DNA of 64,000 nucleotides. Origin: Aotearoamyces nothofagi (taxonomy: Eukaryota; Ascomycota; Leotiomycetes; Leotiales; Tympanidaceae). Location of the stretch: the NCBI GenBank assembly GCA_015345905.1, contig JADDTR010000004.1, positions 930,001-994,000 of the forward strand, in the 5' to 3' direction. Shown here piece after piece: positions 24,499-36,073 of this stretch. Position 1 is the first letter of the stretch. The number at the start of each line of letters is the position of its first letter. The notes below the pieces were generated by a model. The model did not search any database. It had not been told where the DNA came from and worked only from the letters and a program-made list of their open reading frames with translations. Position numbers and translations under genes: made by a program.

Positions 24499-25660
24499 AT
24501 GTCATCACGAAAGATCCACCAGCCAATCCACCCCTCGGTCCTCCCCAAACTCGATCCCGAATACGTTGACTTCCACAACACCCAGCTCCAGTACATTCAG
24601 CCGTCGGAAACATTTCAATGGGATCCGGCCGTTCGCAATGTCCCATCTGTCATGTCGCTCGGTGGCTCAGCACCCGTCGAAGTCGGCAGCATCAAGGACC
24701 ACGACCTTCCTAATTGTCAAGTTCGTACATTCACGCCTAAAGGAGAGCGGCCGGAAGATGGCTGGCCGGTCTGTATCTGGTTCCATGGCGGTATGTTGCG
24801 TAATTCAACTTATTTATTATTGAAGTCTAGACTAATGATTTTGCCCTATCTAGGAGGCTGGACACTGGGAGACTTGAATAGTGAAAATAGTATCTGCACT
24901 GTCTTGTGCCAACGTAAGCCCCCTTTGGATTCTCTCAAAATCATTTCCTGCTAACTTGGCTGTGTAGGAGCATCTTGCGTGGTAGTAAATGTCAACTATC
25001 GTCACGCACCCGAGCACCCATTTCCAGCAGCTGTTGATGACGCATTTGAAGCACTACAATGGGTCGTAACGCACGGAGTCGCCAAACTCGGAATCAATCC
25101 TTCAAAAATAGCAGTCGGCGGAAGTTCCGCGTAAGTAACCCTCTTCCTCGCATCAGGCAAAAAAGACTGACCAGATCCCCAGCGGCGGAAACATATCTGC
25201 AGTTCTGACCCTCAAAGCCGCCTCTGCATCTCCTCCGATTCCGCTAACCTTACAGCTTCTGATTGTCCCAGTGATTGACAACACCGCTGCCGCTGAGACT
25301 ATCTGGGCGGCAAACTGCAATGCGCCCTGGCTCACTCCCTCGCGCATGACGTGGTATCGTCGCATGTATCTTCCCAACGAAGCGGATTGGAGCTTGTGGA
25401 CCGCATCGCCAAATCTCGCGCCTAGCGAATTAGTCGCCAAGTCTCCCAAGACCTGGATTGGAGTCGCGGAGCAAGACCTCCTTGCTCCTGAGGGTGTGGC
25501 GTATGGAAGGCTGTTGAGAAGGACGGGTGTTGAGACTCAGATCAAGGTTTATGAAGGCTCGACGCACTCAATCCTTGCTCTTGATGGGATTTTGAGTATT
25601 GGAAAGCGTCTTGTAGCTGATGCGGCCGAGCAACTTGCTGAAGCTTTTGGTACTTTATAG
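24499..25660 (+). CDS. alpha/beta-hydrolase fold-3 (HSL-type) esterase
   Basis: Exons are 24499-24790, 24854-24913, 24968-25130 and 25183-25660, giving 330 residues. The oxyanion-hole motif HGGG is built across the first intron (WFHG, then GGWTLGDL). The hormone-sensitive-lipase signature VNYRHAPEHPFPAAVDD follows. The nucleophile elbow GGSSAGG, with Ser171, is completed across the third intron. The acid is likely Asp in AEQDLLAPEG and the catalytic His is in YEGSTHSIL. There is no signal peptide, so it is intracellular. Such enzymes cleave short-chain esters, lactones or aryl esters; the natural substrate is not readable from sequence. It is convergent with the Zn2Cys6 regulator, 217 bases apart. 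Confidence 0.95.
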
Positions 25661-25877
25661 GTTATAGAATTATTTTAGATGATTTCGTGCAATATATAGA
25701 ACCGTGAATCTATGTCTCAATAACCTACATCGGCTGCATGGCTTAGAGTTTTCTTTAATATATAAAAAACTCGACCTTGACGCCATCTTCGTGAAGCATC
25801 CAATTTCGTAAAGCATCCAAAGTCCTCCCATAACCGATCTAAAAAGAAGCACCCTTCAACGCCAGCCAATATCAAAT

Positions 25878-28733
25878 TTACTGCCGATCCCAATCATCAA
25901 AAACTTCATATTGTACCTCTCCCTGCAGGAAGGCCGTAAGTTCAGCCTCAAAGCTGTCCATCTGCAGCGCATTACCGAAAGGACCAAACTGTGGTAACTG
26001 ATTTGTCGCATCTTTTGTAATAGGTGGAACTCGAGATCCTACATTGTACACGTTTGCAGGCTCTGGTATGATAGGAGCATTGAGCAACGCTGTGGGACCT
26101 CCAGAGCTAATAGACCCCGGTATATGGCGTTGTCGAGGAGCGCCATGACTGCCTCGGCTCGTTACCTCGGTACCTCTATGATTTGAACCGACCTGAAAAG
26201 ATATTAGAAAAGCTACTAGCTTGTAACAGGAAACATCAAGATGGTAGGAGACTGACTGGGAAGACGGGCAAGCGTTCCAGAGAGGTTTCGCCATAGCCTG
26301 GTTGAGCGTTTGACTCCAATATGGGGACTGCTACTTTACGCAGGGCTTGCTGCCATTTTGAGGCCATTGGCCATGCGTACTGAAGGTCTGTAAGTGCCTT
26401 AAGAGAGCTTTGGAAAATTGTTTCTGCCTGTGGTGCTAGCTGAGGACAGACTGTTTTATTACAGGTCAGCAAATTGTAATGGAAGTAGTCTCTCTTACCT
26501 TCATAGATAATACATACGCTGTGGTGTTTTCCAGAGATAAGATGCTAAAGAACCGCAGATATAAACGCAGAAGACCTTTTAAAAATTTGTTAGTTGATAT
26601 GCCTATACTCCTGAAATATATCAAAAGTAGGTTTTTCTCTTACAATAATAGCAGGGAAACCTTCCTCACGAGAGCGAAGAGGCAAATATGCATTGATTTG
26701 TTCATGGAGGCCAAGCACATTCTCGAACAACTCATTTGCCATGTTTTCCCAAAACCCAGGAGGTGCTCCATCACTGACTTCTGATGTGTCCTGTGATGCA
26801 GCAATGATTCTGATGAGGCCATTAGTGAAATTGTATGAACTTAGACTTCACCTAACTCACTCTTGGAGATAAATACGGCGTACCACAATGTTACTTAACC
26901 GCAGTACCATGACAATAGCTAAGTATGCCTATGAGATTATTTTAGATTGTGGTAACTCGCACAAGACCTGAAAACTTACAAGATCTAAAGACTCTGCTTT
27001 GTATCCACGTAGATTTCGGATTGACCACCGATGCCGCGCCGGAAGATCCTGTTCCCATCGATGAAGAGCGTTTGATAACTGTCTGTATTCGCTCACGCTC
27101 TCCCAAGGTTTAGCAGTTGCGCCTGTTAACTCACGTTCACTACGACACGCTCGACGAGCTACTTGACCCCATAGATTATGCGCTTGAATGAGGCTGGCAA
27201 AGAGTGACCGGTTCGGTGTAGACACTAGTGATGGGTTTGCTGCTGCTGCTTGTGTGCCAAATAGTACGGCACGTTCTCTAGGTATCATACCAAAGGCAAA
27301 GTCACCCTCATCACAAGGTAACTTGGTCGTGATGTCGCTAAGAGCGAAAGAATACGGAGTGCTATACCCCGAATGGAGATTATTCTGACCTGGACAACGT
27401 TAAACCTTGCTAGAATTTAAGGCAATATTTAATCTTACTCTCAATCATCCAAAAAGTACGTCTCGCCATTTCAGAATCAACTATGTCATCTGCTGTGGCA
27501 TCGACGGGTAAGCGATATGTTTCTTCTCGGTGCAAACAAAGAATGCTAGCCACTATAGACCCATCAGTATTAGCACAATAGCTATGGACCGAGGGGCCAC
27601 ATACTTGTGACTGCGATACCCATGTGCATCTTCAATGTTGTTCAGTCAGCGCAACCAAAATTATATACCGACGAGGAGCAAAGACATACGGCACTGCGAT
27701 CTTTGTCGCCGTTGCCCCATTCAGCAATTCCTAGTAAGAAAAATGCTTGTGTGCGATCCAAAGTTGGTCTATACATTTCTTCCGGTACGAGTTCAGCAGC
27801 TCTACTCATGAAGTATTCAGTTGCCTTGGCACCTCCTTCATATCTTTGTACCAAGCTCGGCGTAAAGCGAGCGGAAACACTAAGAATACCCAATAGCAAA
27901 AACACGCTGACAGACTCATAGTCTTTTGCTAGGCGTTCTAAAAATATAGCTTTGGGTATGAAGCCTTGGATATTTAGTTTGAATACTACATGGTTCCAGT
28001 ATACCCAACTTACCTAACTGAAAGTATGATGTACTAAATACTTTGCAACCCTGAACGACTTCTTCGTATGGAGGCAGAAGATCTCTTTGGGATGCATCTC
28101 TTTGGGGGCTCGTTGTATTGGAAACGGCAGGAGATGTTATGGCATGGTCAGACCCAGATGCTGCTGGGACAGTACGATATCTTTTTACATGATATAATTA
28201 ATTATTAATAGCTCGTGAGGATGAGTCAAACAGGACAAACCTTTTGTCTTGGTCGGATCTATGTGCAGGAGTAGTTCGTGGTCGCCGAAACTGGAAGTAG
28301 AAGATTTAGTACCAAATACAGGAACCAGATAGTTCTTGTTGCACACTTCTCGGTCTTCATCCTTTGCACCTCGTGGAGGAAATCTGCTGCGAGTCACGTG
28401 AATACGTGCTCTACAAGAACTGCTGAATGGGTACGAACGAACCATTCTGCCGCAATTGCTGGACCTGCTTTCCGGCAACCGAAGCAGGGAGGCAACGCAT
28501 TGTCATGCCTACATTTGCTACGAAGACGGCGGCACCTGGCACCCACAAACATGTCAGCAAGGTCGACTTGATCTTTCAGCCTCAATGGGAGAGCGGCGCA
28601 GGCACCTTTTGCAAGCCACAGAAGCTCTCTTGACCTTATCCGCAGCGTCGCGGGGTGGACCCGCGGGGCGCGAAAGAGGATGCCACTGACCTGCCGACGC
28701 GGCATCGGGCGGCAGGTCCATTTCCATGTCCAT
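25878..28733 (-). CDS. Zn2Cys6 fungal-specific transcription factor
   Basis: Fourteen exons on the minus strand: 28606-28733, 28443-28535, 28347-28386, 28241-28290, 28014-28180, 27690-27964, 27607-27631, 27439-27552, 26980-27389, 26861-26928, 26644-26809, 26518-26575, 26257-26450 and 25878-26192. They give 700 residues, with every phase matching. The zinc cluster is spread over the first three exons: CKRC, LRSKC, LPPCFGC, and a sixth Cys whose TGC codon is assembled across an intron just before RFPPRGAKDEDRE. A linker follows, then the fungal_trans middle homology region (LLPPYEEVVQGCKVFSTSYF, ARRTFWMIESQNNLHSGYS, SLDLAYLAIVMVLRLSN). It is a nuclear DNA-binding activator or repressor. It is divergent from the P450 reductase with 573 bases between, so a local-regulator role is plausible but unproven. 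Confidence 0.92.
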
Positions 28734-29306
28734 TGCAGTTGCAGGTGCAGCTGCACTTACAGTGGGCGGATAGATCTGCGATATACTCTGCCGGTCGCTG
28801 TGGAAGAAAGACGGAGTTGACAGAACGACGTTCACAGGACGTTGCCGGTCGGCAAAGTCGCGGCGCCGGCCTCCGGTTGACAATGGGCGGCGCCGTGGTA
28901 ATCAGGTCAGTGCCGCATCTTATTGGCCATCCTGCGCCGGCAGCTCACTATCAGTGCGCCGTGCCAGGCCTGGTCCACTTTCCAGGCCCCGGCACCCGCT
29001 ACTTACTATGAGAGCCGCATGCCCCGATGGCACGACTTCTCGTCCGAAGATACGGAGACATGCTGTGCGGTTGCGACTGTCTCTACAACTACAATGGCCA
29101 CATAGTGCCTTACGGAGAGCTCTAAGAAGCCCCTGGCAAGGAGTCCTTTGGGAAGAATGATTAGTACATCCGGGCGTGCTAAGACTTCCTTTAAAACATC
29201 CGTTCCAGTGAGACGGTCTGTCACTTTGACGTCCGAGTACTATTCCAAAAGGCCCTCCTTTAGGCAATCCGAACGTCTTTGAGCCCGAAAGTGACGCCGC
29301 GATTCA
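28734..29306. promoter_or_regulatory. divergent promoter between Zn2Cys6 regulator and P450 reductase
   Basis: This GC-rich 573-base region separates the two start codons. The frame of the regulator stays open upstream of its ATG to about 28883, without an ATG. Possible CGG-type half sites occur (28841-28905), but none forms a convincing operator. Confidence 0.5.
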
Positions 29307-31699
29307 ATGCTGACCCTTTCGGATCTTGAGCTGACCGTCCTGGCTGTTGTTCTGGCCATTACTGCAGCTTTCCTTTACTACCCATCCTTCCAGAAGGTGC
29401 CCTTTTGGAACAAAAGCAAGAATGTAGGAGGTGTTACGGCCTTGGCTGGAGGGGGCAGTGGTAAAGACTTTGTGGAGGCCATGCAGAAGACAGTAAGCTG
29501 GTCTACCATGTTCCAGCATAGAAACACCAACTCACAGGTTCAATAGGGAAAGAAGCTCGTATTTTTCTATGGCTCCCAAACTGGTACTGCGTAAGTTATA
29601 AAGCTATGAAAGGACCTAACAATCTCACGAGAGACTGACAGTTGTATGTCGAATTTAGTGAAGATTATGCAACGCGGCTTGCAAAAGAGGCAAAATCACG
29701 ATATGGTCTGTCATCGCTTGTATGCGATCCTCAAGAGTAGGTGGCAGAATTTCCCGTTATTCTAAAATCAAAGTTCTAATGTTATTTAAAAGATATGATT
29801 TCAACGTCCTCGATCAGGTCCCTAGCGATTCATTAGTTTTCTTCATTATCGCTACTTATGGCGAGGGTGAGCCAACTGATAACGCAGTTGGATTGATTGA
29901 CTTTTTGAAAGCGGATAAACTTGAGTTATCCAACGGTGGTACTTCTTTGCCAAATTTGAATTACGTCGTCTTCTCTCTCGGCAATAGCACATATGAGGAC
30001 TTTTGTGCAACTGGACGATTTGTCGCTCAACGTCTTCATCATGCTGGCGCAACCATAGTTGGTCGCGCAGGTGAAGGGGACGATGACAAGGCCATAGAAG
30101 AAGACTATCTAGCATGGAAAGATGAAATGTGGAAAGAGGTGGAGAAAAGGATGGGATGGGAAGAAGGAACGGGTGCAGGCGTTCCAGACTTTGAAGTCAC
30201 AGAACTAGGACCTGCTCATGATAAAAGAAAGGTATATCTCGGGGAACTGTCCCATCAAGCTTTAGTAGGTTCTCGAGGGGTCCATGACTTCAAGAACCCA
30301 TTTATATCTCCAGTTGCCAGAGTGAAAGAGCTCTTCCAAGATGGAGACCGAAATTGCGTGTCCGTCGAGTTTGATATAACGAACTCAGGTATGAAATATC
30401 AAACAGGCGATCACGTTGGTGTTTGGCCGCTCAACCCAGACCGAGAGGTTGAGCGTTTTCTGCGTGTCCTTCAGTTGGATTCAAAGCGGGACCAGGCAAT
30501 AGACGTCACTTCACTTGACCCAGCACTTGCCAAAGTCTCCTTCCCTGCGCCGACGACCTACGACAGCATCTTCCGGTATTACTTAGATATCTCGCAGCTT
30601 TCATCACGTCAAGCCATTCATTCTTTAGCCAAATTCGCCCCAACGGAAAAGGCTAGAGCAATTCTCGAGAAGCTGGGTACAGATAGGGATTATTACCACT
30701 CCGTCGTCGCCGAGAGAGGTCTCAGACTTTCCGAAGTACTCGTCCTAGCGGCTGGAGACTCACTGACGGCCGATCCGACCACTGCCAAATACACGCCTTG
30801 GAATATCCCATTTGAGCATATAATCTCCTGCATTTCCCGTCTGCAGCCTCGATACTATTCAATTTCCTCCTCCTCACGACTATATCCAAACTCCATCCAC
30901 ATCACCGTGGTTGTCGTAAAATTCAAGCCATCCCCGTCCGCGAAGAACATCTACGGACTAGGATCCAACTACCTCCTCAACCTCAAGAAAGCTACCACTG
31001 GCGAGATCGCCTCGGAAGGTGTGGAATCTCCCATCTACACCATCGACGGACCCCGGGGCAAATACAAAACCGCAAAACCCTACGCGGTTCCCATACACAC
31101 CCGCCTCTCCAAATTCCGACTACCTAAAAGCGTCAAGATACCCCTCATCATGATCGGACCCGGCACCGGCGTCGCGCCTTTCCGCGCCTTCATCCAAGAG
31201 CGCGTCGCTCTCGCCCGACGAGCCAAAGCCACCAAGGGGCCCGACGCACTCAAAGACTGGGCGACGATGGATCTCTTCTACGGGTGCCGGCGCTCCGACT
31301 GGGATTTCCTGTATAAGGACGAGTGGGCAGAATATGCGAAGGAGCTGGACGGGAAGTTCAGACTCCACGTTGCACTGTCCCGAGAGCCGGGACAGAAGAA
31401 GAAGTATGTGCAGCAACTTATCGAGGAGCAGGGCGAGACGGTTGTGGAGTCGCTTGTCCAGAAGAAAGGTATGTGCTCTCGAATATCCTGCGGGTTGGGT
31501 TGTCTCTCTTTTGCTGACGGCGATCTGTTGAATAGGTTATCTGTACATCTGCGGCGATGCGAAACACATGGCTCGCGAGGTCGAGGCCACGCTAGAATCG
31601 GTGATTGGTAAATCGACGGGCGGGGGACAGGCTGAAGGCGCGAAGGAGTTGAAGATTCTGAAGGATCGGAAAAGAATCATGTTGGATGTATGGTCTTAG
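29307..31699 (+). CDS. NADPH-cytochrome P450 reductase
   Basis: Exons are 29307-29492, 29547-29590, 29659-29736, 29793-31468 and 31536-31699, giving 715 residues. The N-terminal anchor LELTVLAVVLAITAAFLYY would place it in the ER membrane. The FMN domain has FYGSQTGTAEDYATRLA (joined over an intron), IIATYGEGEPTDNA and YVVFSLGNSTYEDFC. The FAD domain has PRYYSISSSS and IGPGTGVAPFRAFIQER. The NADPH domain has LFYGCRRSDWDFLY and LYICGDAKHMAREVE, with the FAD-stacking Trp at the end, DVWS. It passes electrons from NADPH to microsomal P450s. The N-terminus does not look like the housekeeping fungal CPR start I know, so it may be an additional, pathway-linked copy; that is inference. It is tail-to-tail with a P450. 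Confidence 0.95.
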
Positions 31700-32012
31700 G
31701 ATAAGATATGGATCTAGAACTAGACTTTACGAGTTCCTTTAATTACAATTTACATGCTCGAATACCCATCTTCGATGACGAGAAATAATGAGGAACCCCA
31801 TTTCAGCATTCAGTATCGCGTAAATATATGTTCTCCTCGACGACTCGTGCACTCAACATTAATATGGTAATCTAAGATGTGTAGCATTTACTATCGAGAC
31901 GATTTTAAATTTCTGCTATGGAGAGATCCTTCAGAACAGTACAGTGTACTGACTTTCCGTTATTACCTAATATAGATTCGAGATGCTTAACACATTAATA
32001 CATTATCCCTTG
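31700..32012. other. convergent 3' region
   Basis: An AT-rich region between the P450 reductase and the P450. No gene. Confidence 0.55.
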
Positions 32013-33623
32013 TCACAGCGAGTCCGACACCAAATCTTCCGCCAGGCGTGACCGAGGTGTCATAACACAAGGGAAATGTTCCGGATGACTATACCGACAA
32101 GAAATTAGCATGGATTCGACAAACCCGGATATGTGAGGAGTTTCATACCTCGTAAGACCAGCTGTCAGTTCCACATCCGGCGTAATCTCCTTCCCATCAG
32201 GCCCGATTGCCTTTGTGATATTGAGGGTAGCAAGCATGGTGACTGCGACGAACCACACGCTCGCTTCTGCTAGATGACGACCAGGACAGATTCTCCGACC
32301 AAAGCCGAATTGCCCGATTGGGAAGGGCTCGCCAGCTCCACCTTGGGATTGTGGGGTGAAGCGATCTGGATTGAAGACGTCCGGGTTCTGGTATGTATCT
32401 TCGTCGTGGGTCATGGCGAGGGCGTTTGCGTAGACGAAAGATCCTTTGGGTATAAACATGCCGTTGTAGACGTCGTCCTCGAGTGACTTGTGTGGCACAC
32501 CAACCGGCGAGACCGGACCCCATCTGAGAGTTTCTTGTACGATGAAGTCAATGTAGGGAAGAGAAGGACGATCGTTGAAGTCTGGGAGTCGATCATGTCC
32601 GACAACCGAGTCGATCTCATCTTGAGCCTTCTTCTGGATTTCAGGATGCAGAACCATATTAAGAATGAAGACTACTAAAGTTGACCAAGTAGTGTCTTGC
32701 CCAGCAGCGTAAATTGCTCCGGCTGCTCCCTTAATATCATCCGAGTTGAACTCGATCGGCTCTCCTCTTTCAGCTTTGAGAGCGTTATTTTCTAACAGAG
32801 TATGGATAAATGATGGCTGGGCTGTTCCATCTTTCATTTCCTGCTCGACTGCTGCAAAAGGCGCATTATGGATTTGTTGAATGGCCCATTTCCAATCCCG
32901 GGCAAATTTGAGTGACCACGATCTAGCAAGCCAATTCGGCAGATGCTTAATGAATGGGAAAAAATCAACCACAGTTCCAGCAGGTGCACCTCCATGGCCC
33001 AAAGCATAAGATGCGTCAATGGCCATCTGGATATAGGGATCATTGTCATCGTTGATGTTTACTCCAAATCCAATACCTAGGACGATAGCAGTCGCAAATC
33101 TCCTCATCAGACGCTCCCACTCGTTTGGTGCCTTCATGATCCCACCAATGAGTTGGTGAGTCTCGCGCTCTTGGAGATCTTGATACTGAACGCAATTAGG
33201 CTTTGTAAAAGAGCCCTGGATAAGTTTTCGGTGCATTTGAAAACGTGGACCCCATCGTAGAAAAGTCAACGTCATGCCCCAGCCCATTACTTCAAACAAC
33301 ACAAAACGTGGTCTGTCACAATAATTTGATCCACGCTTATCCAACAGGTCTACGGCTGCTTGAACGCTGTTCAGGACCACAACTGGCTGGCCTAATATAT
33401 TGAAGTACAGGACATCCGATCCATACTCTTTTGACCATTTTGCGTAGGCAATTTCTGGCTTGCCAGACGGGACGACACGCAGATGTCCAATAATTGGCTC
33501 TCCTGGAGGGCCGGGTGGTAAGGGATATGGAGTGGACTTGGTAAAGAGCAGAGTTGAAGGGATTTTCCAAAGTACAACGGCGAGGAGCAGACAGACAACA
33601 GTCTCAAGAGCGGATAGAGCCAT
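32013..33623 (-). CDS. cytochrome P450, OrdA-like
   Basis: Exons on the minus strand are 32149-33623 and 32013-32088, giving 516 residues. The N-terminus has a TM anchor (TVVCLLLAVVLWKIP) and the proline hinge YPLPPGPPGEPIIGH. Diagnostic motifs are the I-helix AAGQDTTWS, ExxR in QETLRWGP and the heme loop FGFGRRICPGRHLAE. The body (RPRFVLFEVMGWGMTLTFLR) resembles fungal P450s annotated as O-methylsterigmatocystin-oxidoreductase-like (CYP64/CYP620 type). The 60-base intron 32089-32148 contains no stop and keeps frame, but removing it gives the family C-terminus GLTSHPEHFPC. It is probably an ER monooxygenase using the neighbouring reductase; the substrate is unknown. Confidence 0.94.
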   Translation of the reverse strand: MALSALETVVCLLLAVVLWKIPSTLLFTKSTPYPLPPGPPGEPIIGHLRVVPSGKPEIAYAKWSKEYGSDVLYFNILGQPVVVLNSVQAAVDLLDKRGSNYCDRPRFVLFEVMGWGMTLTFLRWGPRFQMHRKLIQGSFTKPNCVQYQDLQERETHQLIGGIMKAPNEWERLMRRFATAIVLGIGFGVNINDDNDPYIQMAIDASYALGHGGAPAGTVVDFFPFIKHLPNWLARSWSLKFARDWKWAIQQIHNAPFAAVEQEMKDGTAQPSFIHTLLENNALKAERGEPIEFNSDDIKGAAGAIYAAGQDTTWSTLVVFILNMVLHPEIQKKAQDEIDSVVGHDRLPDFNDRPSLPYIDFIVQETLRWGPVSPVGVPHKSLEDDVYNGMFIPKGSFVYANALAMTHDEDTYQNPDVFNPDRFTPQSQGGAGEPFPIGQFGFGRRICPGRHLAEASVWFVAVTMLATLNITKAIGPDGKEITPDVELTAGLTRYETPHISGFVESMLISCRYSHPEHFPCVMTPRSRLAEDLVSDSL

Positions 33624-34565
33624 TGCCTCTGGCCCAAGTGATGTTCGTGGTCGATGTTGCGTGGTATGGTACGTGAGCCAGTTTGTGACGGAGGGACGTA
33701 GCAGCTGGGGTCAGGATGTCACGGCTGAAATGTAGATTCCATGTGAGTAGCCGGTTGGTACGGCATGTCGATGTCAGTGAAGATCCACCATAATAGCATT
33801 GTATCAAACGGAGACCAGCAGGAGATGTATTGCTAATCAGGGCGTATCGTGGTGTCGTGATGGCGGAGTCGCGGTGTGGTGATGTGCTTGCTCAGATAAG
33901 GAGGGCTTATCTTATCGCCGTGCGGTGCAATGGAATGGGCGCGAGTGGAGGGCAGTTGCCGGCCGGCAAGGAAGCCTGGGGGGCGGAGCAGAGGGCAGCT
34001 CGCAGGCCCATCCTGCCGTGAAATGGGGGGCTGTAGGGCCTGTAACAGCCTGTAACAGCCTATAACTACATGCCTATAACAGCCTACAACAGCCTGTAAC
34101 AGCCTGTAACTACATGCCTACAACAGCCTACAACAGCCTACAACAACAGCCTACAACGGCTCCCACAGGGGCCTGCTCGGGGCATGGGGCTCCACCGTAC
34201 CGTGCGAACAATCCCCCATCCCAGCAGCAACATTCGCCGTGCCGGCTTGCTTCCACCTCCCTCTCCCGCAACCTTGCGCGGTAGATCACAGACGCACAGC
34301 AGTATGCCATGTCTACCACCTCTATCACCTCACGGCAGCAGTGCCGGCAGCCTCATCATGGATCCTGATAGCCAGCTAGTGATTGCGATGGCAATCTAGA
34401 TCTGGATCTCTACAGTCTCTTCCGGCAGGCAGCTCAAGCTCTTCCACAGCAGCTCCGCCGCCACCGTACAGTTGCCTCTTTCTTATTTCTCAAGTCGCCC
34501 TCAGATCTCAAACTGTCATCTCATCTTCTTCATAGAATTCCGTACTTTCTTCCGCCTCTCCCAAC
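33624..34565. promoter_or_regulatory. divergent promoter between P450 and homogentisate dioxygenase
   Basis: This 942-base region separates two start codons on opposite strands. It includes a G-rich block (33930-34035) and a tandem repeat at 34038-34158. It may be a shared control region. Confidence 0.55.
34038..34158. repeat. imperfect 10-11-bp tandem repeat (CCTRYAACAG type)
   Basis: At least ten copies of CCTGTAACAG or CCTACAACAG are arranged in two higher-order blocks, each including TACATGCCTA. It lies in the P450/dioxygenase promoter. Confidence 0.88.
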
Positions 34566-36073
34566 ATGGTCGCTGCAACATTTGGCGCGAGTGCGCAGGC
34601 CTCATTCTCAACGGCACCGACACTAGAAGACCCATATCGTTACCAGGTCGGATTTGGAAATCGATTCGCGACAGAGGCCATCCCTGGCACCCTTCCACTT
34701 GCCCGCAACACACCTCAGAAGTGCAAATACGACCTCTATTCAGAGCAGTTGAACGGCTCGCCATTTATCTCGTCTCGAGCCACTTTACAACATGCCTGGT
34801 TCTATCGAATACGCCCATCGGTAGCAACCGGCGGACTCAGTAAACTTACGCACAATCCTGATATCGAGGCAAACTTCTCCCTGAGCAATCCTAGAGTACA
34901 GTATGTTCCGACCCAGGTTGCCTGGGATCCATTCACGATCCCGTCATCTCCAGAGGCGGTCGACTTCATAGATGGGTTGAAGACAATCGGTGGCCAAGGA
35001 GACCCAACTCTGAACGAGGGATTAGCGGTTCACATATATGCCGCAAACACCTCGATGGGAAATAGAGCATACTGCAGCAACGATGGCGATATGTTGATCC
35101 TGCCCCAGCAAGGTCGTCTAGACATCCAGACCGAGTATGGGCACATCATGGCCCGCCCCGGAGAGTTAGTCGTGATCCAGGCTGGAATCCGGTTCAAGGT
35201 CACTCTCCCAGACGGCCCGGTGCGAGGATACATCCAAGAAGTTTTCGGCAGTCATTACGAGCTTCCTGAACTTGGCCCGGTAGGATCCAATGGCATGGCT
35301 CTGCCACGGGATTTCGAAATCCCCGTCGCGTCGTTCGACATAGACCAGTCGCCGTGGGAGGTCGTGTACAAGCTCGCGGGCGAGCTCTACAGCTGCAAGC
35401 AGAACCACACGCCCTTCGACGTCGTCGCGTGGCACGGCACCTACGCGCCGTACAAGTACGCCATCGAGAAGTTCGTCAGCTACGGCTGCGTCGACAAGGA
35501 CCAGCCCGACCCCACCATCTCCTGCATCCTGCTCGCCAAGTCCAAGATCCCCGGCATCTCCATCTGCGAGTTCCTGGCCTTCACGCCCAAGTGGAACGTC
35601 ACGTCAAACACCTTCCGCCCGCCATACTACCACCGCAACATGGCTTCCGAGGTCATGGGCCTCTTGTACGGGAAGTACGGCGGCAGCAGCCATGTCCTGG
35701 AGCCCGGCGGGCTGAGCTACGAGGCGAGCTTCATGCCCCACGGCGAAACGTACGACACTTTCAAGCAGGCTTCGACAGTCGAGCTCGCACCACAGCGCGT
35801 CTGCGAAGGCACCATCGCATTCATGTTCCACATCAGCGTCCAGTTCTCCCTCACCGATTTTGCGCTCCAGCGCTCCGGCGTGCTACACCGTAAGTCTCGT
35901 CTGCGAACATGCCAGCCCCGTATCCCCCCTCTCCCCAGCTTGCTAACTCCATACCAGTATCCCCGGATAATCAATGGGACGACGTGCAGGGCCACTTCCT
36001 CGATCACCTCGACGAGATAAACCATGATCTGAAAGCAGCCGGTCTGCCAGCGCTGGGTCGCGGCACCGTATAG
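34566..36073 (+). CDS. hmgA: homogentisate 1,2-dioxygenase
   Basis: Exons are 34566-35889 and 35958-36073, giving 479 residues, somewhat longer than the ~445-450 usual. The N-terminus DPYRYQVGFGNRFATEAIPG is the family start. Iron ligands are visible with the same spacing as in the human enzyme: His356 in YYHRN, Glu362 in ASEVMG and His392 in MPHGETYD. LIQPQQG-like and GYIQEVFGSHYELPELGPVG segments complete the cupin fold. It opens the homogentisate ring to maleylacetoacetate with O2, in phenylalanine, tyrosine and phenylacetate breakdown. Its usual partners (fumarylacetoacetase, maleylacetoacetate isomerase) are not in the window. It is divergent from the P450. Confidence 0.96.

Noticed and set aside
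29006-29267. Minus-strand frames upstream of the P450 reductase
   Set aside because: They lie in the divergent promoter, overlap each other and have no start context or domain.
35354-35893. 179-codon frame rich in Arg
   Set aside because: Out-of-frame shadow inside homogentisate dioxygenase, caused by high GC at third positions.
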